NCBI GenBank assembly: GCA_964392385.1
Contig: CAYMPR010000005.1
Coordinates: 1-60,882, forward strand
Reading direction: 5' to 3'
Length of the DNA: 60,882 bases
Source: MWEH01 sp964392385
GTDB taxonomy: Bacteria > Bacillota > Clostridia > Christensenellales > DTU072
Below, piece after piece: positions 36,020-44,625 of this stretch. The notes under the pieces are model-generated. The model did not search any database. It was not told the DNA's origin and saw nothing but the letters and a program-made list of their open reading frames with translations. Positions within the stretch are counted from its first letter, which is position 1, and each line of letters opens with the position of its first letter. The position numbers were made by a program, and so were the translations under genes.

Positions 36020-36804
36020 CACTCTCCAATGAAAAACTTAAAAAAGTTAACGAGTTAAAAGAAAAAAAATATAGAGAATTGTATAGGGCCTTTATTGTTG
36101 AAGGAACCAACTCTATCAAGGATTTGCCAGCAGAATATATCCTTGAATTTTTCGTTAATAATGAGTTAATGGAAAAACATAATGAATTGATAACCTCTAA
36201 AATTTCAAACAATAAAGAAATACAAGTTAATATTGTGTCAAATAATGTATTTGGGAAGATTTCAGATACTATTAATCCATCTGGAATAATTGCTATATGT
36301 AAGATTTTAGAGCCCAAAAGCATCTCTTGTGAAACCATAGGAATACTAGACAGAATTCGTGATCCTGGTAATTTAGGGACAATATTTCGAAGTGCAGCAG
36401 CGATGGGTATTAACGATTTAATATTGATTGACTGTGTCGATCCATATAATGATAAAGTAGTTCGCTCATCCCTTGGAGCTATCTTTCATTTAAATTTTAT
36501 TATAGTTAGCAATACTAGTGAGATAAAAGGCTTGTTAAATTCGTATAAGATTGTTTCTCTATCTTTTGGTGGGACCAATTTATACCAATATGTTAACAAA
36601 GGAAAGATTGCGTTAGTCGTTGGTAATGAAGCAAATGGCATATCTAAGGAATTACTTGCAATTACGGATTGCATTTTAACTATTCCTATGCCTAGTAGCA
36701 ACATGGAAAGCCTTAATGCCGCAGTGAGTTTTTCAATTGCCGCTTCGTTTTTAACTAATAACAAAGAGCAAGATTTTTTTAATCTTTTTTCATTAAAATC
36801 ATAA
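36007..36804 (+). CDS. SpoU-family RNA 2'-O-methyltransferase
   Basis: SPOUT-fold methyltransferase of the TrmH/RlmB group. An N-terminal substrate-binding domain (about 1-100; KKYRELYRAFIVEGTNSIKD) is followed by the three SpoU motifs: LDRIRDPGNLGTIFRSAAAMG, ALVVGNEANGIS and LTIPMPSSNMESLNAAVSFSIA. Length (265) is typical. It usually lies near pheST or the infC operon in Firmicutes, but the exact rRNA or tRNA target is not predictable. The ATG lacks a ribosome binding site and sits about 11 bases after the predicted transcription start. Confidence 0.9.
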   Translation: MVINSLSNEKLKKVNELKEKKYRELYRAFIVEGTNSIKDLPAEYILEFFVNNELMEKHNELITSKISNNKEIQVNIVSNNVFGKISDTINPSGIIAICKILEPKSISCETIGILDRIRDPGNLGTIFRSAAAMGINDLILIDCVDPYNDKVVRSSLGAIFHLNFIIVSNTSEIKGLLNSYKIVSLSFGGTNLYQYVNKGKIALVVGNEANGISKELLAITDCILTIPMPSSNMESLNAAVSFSIAASFLTNNKEQDFFNLFSLKS

Positions 36805-36850
36805 AAACAATCAATATTTCTCAAGTTTTTTTATTTCTCATACTCAATAT
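36762..36850 (+). repeat. possible decayed copy of the SpoU-gene 3' end
   Basis: CAAGATTTTTTTAATC at the gene end (from 36769) resembles CAAGTTTTTTTATTTC from 36822, an offset of 53, each followed by TCAT and AAT. Long T runs make this weaker than the other cases. Confidence 0.4.
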
Positions 36851-36892
36851 AGTAGATAATAAAAGTACGATTATGGTATATTAATAGCGTTG

Positions 36893-36925
36893 TATATACG
36901 CGCGTGTGAAAAGCGCTCGCATATA
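36893..36925 (+). other. GC-rich imperfect hairpin upstream of yebC
   Basis: In a strongly AT-rich spacer, TATATACGCGCG (36893-36904) faces GCGCTCGCATATA (36913-36925) with about 11 pairs and two mismatches. No T tract follows, so it does not look like a terminator. It contains GCGTGTG (36902-36908), also present in a hairpin at 46016-46038. Confidence 0.4.
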
Positions 36926-36994
36926 AACTAAACCGATATACTAAATAAAGCAAAACATGCTTTATGTAAGAGGTTAATATCCTAGGAGGTTTTT

Positions 36995-37729
36995 ATGTCA
37001 GGACACAGTAAATGGAATAATATAAAACAGAAAAAAGGCAAAACAGATGCAGCAAGGGGACATCTCTTTACCAAAATTGGCAGAGAGCTTTCAGTTGCTG
37101 TAAAAGCAGGAGGACCAGATCCAAACTCAAATGCCAGATTAAGAGATGTTATTCTAAAAGCCAAGCAAAACAATATGCCTAACGATAATATTTCACGTTC
37201 AATTAAAAAAGCAAGCGGAGAGGGCGGTGGCGTGGATTATGAGGCGATAATATATGAAGGATATGCCCCAGGTGGGGTTGCCGTAATAGTTGAAACATTG
37301 ACAGATAACAAAAACCGTACAGGTGGAGATGTTCGTCATATGTTTGATAAATTTGGTGGTGCTTTAGGGGCAAGTGGATGCGTTGGGTACATGTTTAAAA
37401 GGCAAGGGGTCATCATTTGCGAGCGCACAATACCCGAAGATGACATGATGCTTTTAGCAATAGAAGCGGGAGCTGAAGATATAATTACAGATGAAGATGT
37501 ATTTGAAATATATTGTGCACCACAAGGTCTTTTTGAAGTTACTGAAAAGTTAAAAGCTCAAGGTGTAGTAATATTGTCTTCAGAAGTAGATATGATACCA
37601 GATATTGAAGTTACACCAGTAGGACACGAAGAAACCGTAAAAAAATTTATTGATGCTCTTGAAGAAAACGATGATGTCCAAAATGTTTACCACAATGCCA
37701 TATTGCCAGAGGAAGAAGAGGAAGAATAA
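36995..37729 (+). CDS. yebC: YebC/PmpR family protein
   Basis: Highly conserved family reported both as a transcriptional regulator and as a factor aiding translation of proline-rich stretches. The start MSGHSKWNNIKQKKGKTDAARGHLFTKIGREL is diagnostic, with NMPNDNISRSIKKASG and GYMFKRQGVI later. Length (244) is normal, ending in an acidic EEEEEE tail. The ribosome binding site TAGGAGG is strong. proA follows after 68 bases. Confidence 0.95.
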   Translation: MSGHSKWNNIKQKKGKTDAARGHLFTKIGRELSVAVKAGGPDPNSNARLRDVILKAKQNNMPNDNISRSIKKASGEGGGVDYEAIIYEGYAPGGVAVIVETLTDNKNRTGGDVRHMFDKFGGALGASGCVGYMFKRQGVIICERTIPEDDMMLLAIEAGAEDIITDEDVFEIYCAPQGLFEVTEKLKAQGVVILSSEVDMIPDIEVTPVGHEETVKKFIDALEENDDVQNVYHNAILPEEEEEE

Positions 37730-37797
37730 CGCTAATTTTTTATAAGGGAAATGCCTTTTATGTAAAGTAGCTGAACAGGGAAAGCATCGGAGAAATT

Positions 37798-39042
37798 ATG
37801 GAAGTAAAAGAAATTTGTGCACAATCAAAAATGGCCGCTAATACCTTTAGCGGATGTACACAAAAAGTAAAAAATGATATTTTAATTGCCTTGAAAGATA
37901 TGCTTTTATCTAAAGAAGCCGAGATTTTAGAGGCAAATTTTATCGATGTTTCTAAAGCTATTGAGGATGGCAAGAACAAGGCATTTGTTGATAGATTGAC
38001 TTTAAATAAAGAACGAATTCTAAGTATGGTTGAAGGACTTGAAGCAATTATCTCCCTTAAAGACCCTGTAGGAGAAATTGTAGAAGACTACTTATTAGAA
38101 AATGGATTAAATGTAAAAAAGGTAAGAGCTCCTCTTGGCGTGGTTGGAATTGTTTTTGAAGCAAGACCTAATGTCGCTATAGATGCAGCTGCACTTTGTA
38201 TAAAAAGTGGCAATGGAGTTGTCCTAAGAGGCAGTAAAGATAGCATTAATAGTGTAGAATTTTTGGTTGGTTTAATAAAAAAATCCTTAGAAATTAATGG
38301 TATTTCAGAGAGCTTAGTGGGAAACATTGATAGTTCAAATAGAGATACAACCATTGAGATGCTAAAACAAGATAAGTTTATCGATGTTATTATCCCAAGA
38401 GGTGGAGAAGCACTAAAGAAAGTTGTTTCAGAAAATGCAACTATGCCATATATCGCCTCATCTGGCGGTAATTGCCATATTTATGTTGCAAAAAGTGCAG
38501 ATATAGAAGTTGCAAGAAATATAATCATAAATGCAAAAACAAGTAGGCCTGCTGTATGCAACGCTGTGGAAACTATTTTGTTTGATAGTGCAGTTTCTAA
38601 GAAAGCAATAAATAGTATTTGTGAAAGCTTAGAAGCTCTTGGAGTAGAAATTCGAGTCAGCAGTAAAGCAAAAAAGCTTTTTACAAGAGGCTTGCAAATT
38701 GATAATTTAGAGATGTATAAAGAGTACGATGATTTGATTGTTAAAATCGAAATAGTATCTGGTATAGATGAAGCTATCAGTCACATTAACAAATATAGTA
38801 CCCATCACAGTGAAGCTATAATATCTAGCGATAATAATGAAATAGAGAAATTTATGAAGGAAGTTGATAGCTGTGCCTTGTATGTAAATGCATCCACTAG
38901 GTTCACCGATGGATTTCAATTAGGGCTTGGCGCGGAAATGGGTATTAGTACTCAAAAACTTCATGTTAGAGGACCAATAGGATTAAAAGAATTAACCTCA
39001 ATCAAGTATTGCGTTTACGGGAAAGGGCAGATTAGAAAATAA
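37798..39042 (+). CDS. proA: glutamate-5-semialdehyde dehydrogenase
   Basis: NADPH-dependent reduction of glutamyl-5-phosphate in proline synthesis. Family segments include VRAPLGVVGIVFEARPNVAIDAAALCIKSGN, the catalytic cysteine C254 in TSRPAVCNAVE, and the late CALYVNASTRFTDGFQLGLGAEMGIST. Length (414) is standard. CGGAGA precedes the ATG. proB, usually adjacent, is absent from the neighbourhood. Confidence 0.96.
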   Translation: MEVKEICAQSKMAANTFSGCTQKVKNDILIALKDMLLSKEAEILEANFIDVSKAIEDGKNKAFVDRLTLNKERILSMVEGLEAIISLKDPVGEIVEDYLLENGLNVKKVRAPLGVVGIVFEARPNVAIDAAALCIKSGNGVVLRGSKDSINSVEFLVGLIKKSLEINGISESLVGNIDSSNRDTTIEMLKQDKFIDVIIPRGGEALKKVVSENATMPYIASSGGNCHIYVAKSADIEVARNIIINAKTSRPAVCNAVETILFDSAVSKKAINSICESLEALGVEIRVSSKAKKLFTRGLQIDNLEMYKEYDDLIVKIEIVSGIDEAISHINKYSTHHSEAIISSDNNEIEKFMKEVDSCALYVNASTRFTDGFQLGLGAEMGISTQKLHVRGPIGLKELTSIKYCVYGKGQIRK

Positions 39043-39101
39043 TCTCTAGAATAAGAGAAAATTAATTATTTTATTAATATAGGGAAATAAAGAGGCATAA
39101 A

Positions 39102-40067
39102 ATGAGAAAAATAGCTTTACTTACAAGTGGTGGAGATGCTCCTGGCATGAATGCAGCAATAAGGGGAGTGGTGAGATGTGGTAATTATCTCAATCTTGAG
39201 GTATATGGGATAGAACGTGGTTTTGATGGATTAATAAAAGGTAACCTCAGGAGAATGGATAGTAGATCGGTATCTGATATTATTCAAAAAGGTGGCACAA
39301 TCCTTAAAACTGCTAGGTGCCCTGAATTTAACGAAGAAAAAGGAATAAGGACTGGCGCTGAAGTCCTAAGGGCATACGGAATAGAAGGGCTAGTAGTAAT
39401 AGGTGGTGATGGCTCTTTTCGCGGGATGAGAGATTTAAATAAATTATGTGGTATACCGTGTGTCGGAATACCCGGAACAATAGACAACGATCTTGCATAT
39501 ACCGATTTTACTTTAGGCTTTGATACAGCGGTAAACAATGTTGTTGATGCAATAAACAAATTAAGAGATACCATGACCTCTCATGATAGAGCTTGTATAA
39601 TAGAAGTTATGGGAAGAAAATGTGGCGATATTGCATTATACTCTGGTATTGCTGGAGGTGCGGAGAGCATCGTAGTTCCTGAACATGAAAATAATATAGA
39701 AGCTATATGTGACAAAATGCGCAAAAATGCAATCAAAGGTAAGGTTTCAGACATTATTGTTCTTGCAGAGGGAGTTTGTACTTGTGAAGAGTTAAAGCAA
39801 GAAATTGAATCTAGGATTAATATCATTGTTAGAACCGTTAAGTTAGGATATGTGCAAAGAGGAGGCTCACCTACTGTTACCGATAGAGTATATGCTGCAA
39901 GGTGTGCCGATTATGCGGTTAATTTATTAGCTGCTGACCTAAAAGACTGTAGAGTTGTGGGTACTTCAGGCGGAAAGATGATTGATATGGGAGTAGATGA
40001 AGCTTTAGCCGTTGAAAATGTGTTTGATGAGAATTTATATAAAATTGCCGCCAAGTTGGCATTTTAG
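39102..40067 (+). CDS. pfkA: ATP-dependent 6-phosphofructokinase
   Basis: Phosphorylates fructose 6-phosphate. The N-terminal LLTSGGDAPGMNAAIRG is typical. GGDGS at 101-105 (with G104) and PGTIDND at 124-130 (with G125) are the residues that distinguish ATP use from pyrophosphate use. MGRKCGDIA and TVKLGYVQRGG follow. Length (321) is that of bacterial PfkA. AGAGG precedes the ATG. Its last 87 bases are repeated in tandem downstream, and a PPi-type enzyme gene follows. Confidence 0.95.
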   Translation: MRKIALLTSGGDAPGMNAAIRGVVRCGNYLNLEVYGIERGFDGLIKGNLRRMDSRSVSDIIQKGGTILKTARCPEFNEEKGIRTGAEVLRAYGIEGLVVIGGDGSFRGMRDLNKLCGIPCVGIPGTIDNDLAYTDFTLGFDTAVNNVVDAINKLRDTMTSHDRACIIEVMGRKCGDIALYSGIAGGAESIVVPEHENNIEAICDKMRKNAIKGKVSDIIVLAEGVCTCEELKQEIESRINIIVRTVKLGYVQRGGSPTVTDRVYAARCADYAVNLLAADLKDCRVVGTSGGKMIDMGVDEALAVENVFDENLYKIAAKLAF

Positions 40068-40341
40068 ATTGATATGGGAGTAGATGAAGCTTTAGTAGTT
40101 GAAAAAGCGTTTGATGAAAATTTATATAAAATTGCCGCCAAGTTGGCATTTTAGATTGATATGGGAGTAGATGNNNNNNNNNNNNNNNNNNNNNNNNNNN
40201 NNNNNNNNNNNNNNNNNNNNNNNNNNNNNNNNNNNNNNNNNNNNNNNNNNNNNNNNNNNNNNNNNNNNNNNNNAAGCTTTAGTAGTTGAAAAAGCGTTTG
40301 ATGAAAATTTATATAAAATAGCCGCCAATTAGGCATTTTAG
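39981..40341 (+). repeat. 87-bp tandem repeats of the pfkA 3' end, interrupted by a gap
   Basis: The last 29 codons of pfkA including the stop (39981-40067) are followed by a full copy (40068-40154), the first 19 bases of another (40155-40173), 100 N, and then 68 bases ending at 40341. Since 19 plus 68 equals 87, the gap falls exactly in phase. The downstream copies share three changes from the gene (encoding V, K and A in place of A, N and V), so they are closer to each other than to the coding copy. The last copy supplies the TAG of TAGGAGG, the ribosome binding site of the next gene. Confidence 0.95.
40174..40273. other. scaffold gap of 100 N inside the 87-bp array
   Basis: A run of exactly 100 N. 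The flanks join seamlessly into one 87-bp unit, so the true missing length is probably zero or a multiple of 87 bases. Confidence 0.85.
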
Positions 40342-40352
40342 GAGGGAATAAA

Positions 40353-41606
40353 ATGAAAAATTTAAAAGGTGCGTGTATGTTTGGTCAGTCTGGTGGTCCT
40401 ACATCAGTAATTAATGCAAGTGCAGCAGGAGTTTTTTTAGAGGCATTAAAACAACCTAATATTACAAAGGTTTATGGACTTGCCCACGGGATAAGGGGCT
40501 TACTTGACGAGAATTTTTATGATATGGGCAAAGAGGATGAGAAGGAGTTACTTTTATTAAAAACAACCCCATCTTCAGAACTTGGCTCAGTCAGATACAA
40601 ATTAAAGGATTCTAAGGTTGATGAAACGGACTATAAGAAAATATTAGAGGTTTTCAAAAAATATAATGTTAGATATTTCTTTTACAATGGTGGAAACGAC
40701 AGTATGGATACCTGTAATAAAATTTCTAAGTATTTAATGAAGGCTGGTTATGATTGTAATATAGTTGGCGTTCCAAAAACAATTGATAATGATTTATATG
40801 GAACGGACCACTGCCCTGGTTATGCTTCAGCGGCAAAATATGTGGCTACAACGCTTATGGAACTAAATCTAGATGCAAAAGTATACGACAAAGGACAAGT
40901 GGTTGTTATCGAAATTATGGGTCGTAATGCTGGATGGTTGACAGCAGCTGCTAGTCTTGCAAACTACAAGGGCCTTGGCGCAGATTTAATTTACCTTCCA
41001 GAAGTTCCTTTCTCAATTGAGAAATTCAAAACAGATGTTAAAAAAGTCATGGATAAAAACAACGGAAAGTGTATTGCGTGTGTTTCTGAAGGAATCAGAG
41101 ATGAGAATAAAACTTTTATAGTTGAAAAAATTTCCCAAGAAAAAGCAAAAGATAATTTCGGGCACACTCAACTAGGTGGACTAAGCATTCATCTTGCTGA
41201 TTTAATTAATCAAGCGTATGGCGTAAAAGTCCGTGGAATTGAATTTAGCTTAATGCAACGTTCTGCCGCTCACCTAGCTTCAGAAGTTGATGTGAAGGAA
41301 GCCTTCAATGCAGGGAGAAAAGCAGTTAAGGCTGCTTGTTCGGGCGTAACCGATAAAATGGTAGCTTTTGAAAGAGATATGTCCTCAGGTAAATATAAGT
41401 GTAAATATACACTTTTACCATTAGAACTTGTTGCTAATGCAGAAAAAACAGTCCCTCTCGATTGGATTAGAAAAGATGGGATAGGCTTGAATCAAGCATT
41501 CATTGATTATGCACTACCGTTGATACAAGGTGATTGCAAGGCTCCTTTAGAAGAAGGATTACCTAGATTTTCCAAGTTGAAAAAGGTCCAAGCTGGACGG
41601 AAATAA
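40353..41606 (+). CDS. pfp: pyrophosphate-dependent 6-phosphofructokinase
   Basis: Uses pyrophosphate instead of ATP to phosphorylate fructose 6-phosphate, reversibly. It differs from PfkA at the diagnostic sites: GGND at 113-116 (D116 in place of glycine) and PKTIDND with K142. MGRNAGWLTAAASL and QRSAAHLASEVD are family segments of the longer PPi-type (417 residues). GGAGG precedes the ATG. Adjacent pfkA and pfp genes give the cell both modes; with ppdK this fits PPi-linked glycolysis. Confidence 0.93.
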   Translation: MKNLKGACMFGQSGGPTSVINASAAGVFLEALKQPNITKVYGLAHGIRGLLDENFYDMGKEDEKELLLLKTTPSSELGSVRYKLKDSKVDETDYKKILEVFKKYNVRYFFYNGGNDSMDTCNKISKYLMKAGYDCNIVGVPKTIDNDLYGTDHCPGYASAAKYVATTLMELNLDAKVYDKGQVVVIEIMGRNAGWLTAAASLANYKGLGADLIYLPEVPFSIEKFKTDVKKVMDKNNGKCIACVSEGIRDENKTFIVEKISQEKAKDNFGHTQLGGLSIHLADLINQAYGVKVRGIEFSLMQRSAAHLASEVDVKEAFNAGRKAVKAACSGVTDKMVAFERDMSSGKYKCKYTLLPLELVANAEKTVPLDWIRKDGIGLNQAFIDYALPLIQGDCKAPLEEGLPRFSKLKKVQAGRK

Positions 41607-41626
41607 GCGGTATAATTAGTTTACTC

Positions 41627-41676
41627 AAAACCCGGTAACTATAGCCGCAAAATTAGTGGCTTGCCGGGTTTTATCT
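41627..41676 (+). terminator. terminator after pfp
   Basis: A 9-bp perfect outer stem (AAAACCCGG at 41627-41635 with CCGGGTTTT at 41664-41672) with an inner pairing AGCCGC/GTGGCT. The T tract is short (TTTTATCTTT). Confidence 0.8.
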
Positions 41677-41771
41677 TTGTTAATAGAAATAAAAAAAGAG
41701 AAAAATCACTGTTACCTTTAGGTAGTACAAAGGGATATGCCAGTTAAAGTGCTTAGGAGAAATACTGCAAA

Positions 41772-42491
41772 GTGACAAAAAAACTTGTTCTAATAATAGT
41801 ATCAATTACCATACTGGTCTCTTTAACTTTGGGACTTAGTTTAGGGTTGACACTAAAACTTAGGGCTCCTTCGCCTGAAGTGTCCTCTCTAAGCGATGAA
41901 CCAGACTACCTAGTTACCATTTCTTGGAAAAAAATTGTAGGAGCAAAACAATATTTCGTTGAATATTTTTATGACACCCTATATCCTGACATTAAATATT
42001 CAACTTCAATAAGCGAAAACCAAATAACTATTAAAAGAGTAAGGGGTTTATTGAAATTTAGAGTCAGGGCGCTATCGAATAGAGAAATGCAAAATGGTGA
42101 GTATTGTGATTGGCTAACATATGAAATCCCTGGTTTGAAACTAGAAACGCTTAATCCCTTTGACTTTATTAATACTGAAAATGGATGGAAAATTAATTAT
42201 AATTTCGAGCCAGTAACATATATCTACAAAGGTCAACTAAGAATTGTTGAGTACTATGAGTTTTCAGATAACCACAATTTAGAACCCGAAATACTTACTT
42301 ACCTTGAGATTCAAGGTGAAGGTGAAAATCCTTTTTACTTCAATTTCCCTCCCGGGGAAACTATTTGTAGATTTAGACCTTTAACATATACGAAATATTT
42401 AGGAGAGCCGGTTTATAGTCCGCTAGAACTATATGAGTTATATGATGAGGTTAGATCTTATGTCGAGATAGTCCATTTAAATGCCGAATAA
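41772..42491 (+). CDS. membrane-anchored protein of unknown function, possible FN3-like fold
   Basis: 239 residues. A single hydrophobic segment at 5-29 (LVLIIVSITILVSLTLGLSLGLTL) acts as an uncleaved anchor or signal; there is no lipobox. The outside part begins near 45 with VTISWKKIVGAKQYFVEYF, then LLKFRVRALSNRE and GEYCDWLTYEI, a strand pattern like a fibronectin type III domain. No enzyme motif is visible. The start is GTG, with TAGGAGA about ten bases upstream. A terminator separates it from pfp, so it is likely transcribed separately. I do not recognise the family. Confidence 0.6.
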   Translation: MTKKLVLIIVSITILVSLTLGLSLGLTLKLRAPSPEVSSLSDEPDYLVTISWKKIVGAKQYFVEYFYDTLYPDIKYSTSISENQITIKRVRGLLKFRVRALSNREMQNGEYCDWLTYEIPGLKLETLNPFDFINTENGWKINYNFEPVTYIYKGQLRIVEYYEFSDNHNLEPEILTYLEIQGEGENPFYFNFPPGETICRFRPLTYTKYLGEPVYSPLELYELYDEVRSYVEIVHLNAE

Positions 42492-42600
42492 AAAGTAAAT
42501 GTCACAAAATTAATATTTAATTCATTGAAATAGGGAAAAATTAAAAGCCTAATAATAAAACAGAATAGACTCACAAAATAACTAATCAAATTATTTAACA
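42484..42600 (+). repeat. decayed tandem copy of the 41.8-kb gene's 3' end
   Basis: GAATA (at the stop codon) followed by TCACAAAAT occurs at 42502-42510 and again at 42571-42579, 69 bases apart. Each is followed by an A/T stretch containing TTAATTCATT or AAATTATTTAA. The second copy lies in the spacer before typA. Confidence 0.5.
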
Positions 42601-42658
42601 ATTGACAAATAGTAAATAAGTCTAAAAGGGACAAGATGCCCTAAATATAAAGGAATAT

Positions 42659-44506
42659 ATGAGAAGAGATGATTTAAGAAATATTGCAATTATTGCCCAC
42701 GTTGACCACGGTAAAACTACCTTGGTTGATGCAATGCTAAGACAAGGTGGCGCATTCCGAGAAAATCAAATAGTTCAAGAATGTGTCATGGATAATAATC
42801 CTCTTGAAAGAGAAAGAGGGATTACTATTCTCGCGAAAAATACTTCATGCGCGTATAAGGGTGTGAAAATTAATATTGTCGACACTCCTGGACACGCAGA
42901 TTTCTCAGGAGAAGTTGAAAGAGTGTTGAAAATGATTGATGGTGTAATTTTACTTGTCGATGCATACGAAGGTCCGATGCCGCAAACTCGCTTTGTTTTG
43001 CAAAAAGCTTTAGAGATGAACCATAGAATCATTATATGTATAAACAAAATCGATAAAGTTGGTACTAGACTTGAGGAAGTATTAGAAGAGATATATACGT
43101 TACTAATGGACTTAAATGCAAATGATGAGCAAATCGATAGCCCTGTAATATATTGTTCAGGAAGAGAAGGTAAAGCCTCATATACTCCTTCCTTTAGGGG
43201 AGATGACCTAGCGCCGTTATTTGAAACTATTTTAAAGCATATTAAACCCCCAGAAGGAGATGAGAACGCTCCATTGCAACTTTTAGTTTCTTCTATAGAT
43301 TATAATGATTATGTGGGAAGAATCGCGATAGGAAGAATGGATAGAGGGCAAATAAGCCAAAATCAAGATGTAATTGTTACAGATATTCATAAACCAGGTA
43401 TGGCTGAGAAGGCAAAAATTACCAACATCTATAAGTTTTCTGGTTTGAGTAAAATAGCTGTTGAGAAAGCTCAAATAGGTGATATTGTAAGCTTTTCAGG
43501 GATAGAAGATATAACTATTGGCGAAACTGTTTGCGACCCAACTGCAGTAGAACCGTTAAACTTTGTAAAAATATCTGAGCCTACCTTGCAAATGACTTTT
43601 TCCGTTAACGATAGCCCATTTGCGGGTAAAGAAGGTAAATATGTAACATCAAGACATTTAAGAGCAAGGCTATATAAAGAGTTGTTAAAAGATGTCTCCT
43701 TACATGTAGAGGATAATTCATCTGCTGACTCGTTTAAAGTGTCAGGAAGAGGCGAAATTCACCTCTCAATACTTATAGAAACAATGAGAAGAGAGGGATA
43801 TGAATTTTTAGTATCTACACCACTTGTCATAAACAAAACCATAAATGGAGTGCTTTGTGAGCCTATAGAGCATTTGTATGTGGATGTCCCCGAACAGTGC
43901 GTTGGTAACATAATGGAACATATGGGAAGAAGACAGGGCGAACTTTTAGATATGCAATCCATGGAAAAGAGAATTAGTCTTCAATTTTTAATTCCTGAAA
44001 GAAGCCTACTAGGATATAGAAGTGAGTTTTTGACAAACACACGCGGAGAAGGTGTGATGAACACGATTTTCCATGGTTACGCTCCTGTTAAGGGCGAGAT
44101 GCCCAAAAGAAGATTTGGAGCATTAGTATCTTATGAGACTGGTGAAGCTAGTACTTATGGATTGTTTAATGCTCAAGGGCGTGGTACTCTATTTATAGAG
44201 CCAGGAGCCGAAGTTTATTCTGGCATGGTAGTTGGGATGTCACCTAAACAAGAAGATTTGGTGGTAAATGTTTGTAAAAGGAAACATGTTACAAACATGA
44301 GGGCGGCGGGTTCTGAAGAAGCACTTCGCCTAAACGTTCCTAAAATTTTGACCCTTGAAGAAAGTATTGGATTTCTAGAGAGTGATGAGATGCTAGAAGT
44401 TACACCTAAATCTTTAAGAATTCGTAAAAAGCTATTGTCTCACGACCAAAGACTTAAAAACACAATGAAAGAAAGAAGAGAAGAGGAAGAAAAAGAAGAA
44501 AAATAG
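42659..44506 (+). CDS. typA: ribosome-associated GTPase TypA/BipA
   Basis: Translational GTPase related to EF-G, active in ribosome assembly and stress adaptation. G1 is AHVDHGKTT (13-21), followed by RERGITI, DTPGHADFSGEVERV and NKIDK. The C-terminal BipA-specific region includes RSLLGYRSEFLTNTRGEGVMN. Length (615) is normal, with a charged C-terminal tail. AAAGGA precedes the ATG. Confidence 0.97.
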   Translation: MRRDDLRNIAIIAHVDHGKTTLVDAMLRQGGAFRENQIVQECVMDNNPLERERGITILAKNTSCAYKGVKINIVDTPGHADFSGEVERVLKMIDGVILLVDAYEGPMPQTRFVLQKALEMNHRIIICINKIDKVGTRLEEVLEEIYTLLMDLNANDEQIDSPVIYCSGREGKASYTPSFRGDDLAPLFETILKHIKPPEGDENAPLQLLVSSIDYNDYVGRIAIGRMDRGQISQNQDVIVTDIHKPGMAEKAKITNIYKFSGLSKIAVEKAQIGDIVSFSGIEDITIGETVCDPTAVEPLNFVKISEPTLQMTFSVNDSPFAGKEGKYVTSRHLRARLYKELLKDVSLHVEDNSSADSFKVSGRGEIHLSILIETMRREGYEFLVSTPLVINKTINGVLCEPIEHLYVDVPEQCVGNIMEHMGRRQGELLDMQSMEKRISLQFLIPERSLLGYRSEFLTNTRGEGVMNTIFHGYAPVKGEMPKRRFGALVSYETGEASTYGLFNAQGRGTLFIEPGAEVYSGMVVGMSPKQEDLVVNVCKRKHVTNMRAAGSEEALRLNVPKILTLEESIGFLESDEMLEVTPKSLRIRKKLLSHDQRLKNTMKERREEEEKEEK

Positions 44507-44625
44507 ACCGTACGAATAAGACATATATATAGTAATGGGTCTTCCCAAACAGACATATTTTAAAAAACAAATATAGGATGTGCAGTAAATATTAATAAAA
44601 GGTAGAATGTTTTTCGGAGGAAAAA

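Noticed and set aside
39919..40336. Three minus-strand frames with repeated MPTWRQFYIN.HQT peptides
   Set aside because: They are reverse reads of the 87-bp pfkA array (also a multiple of three) and cross the N gap.
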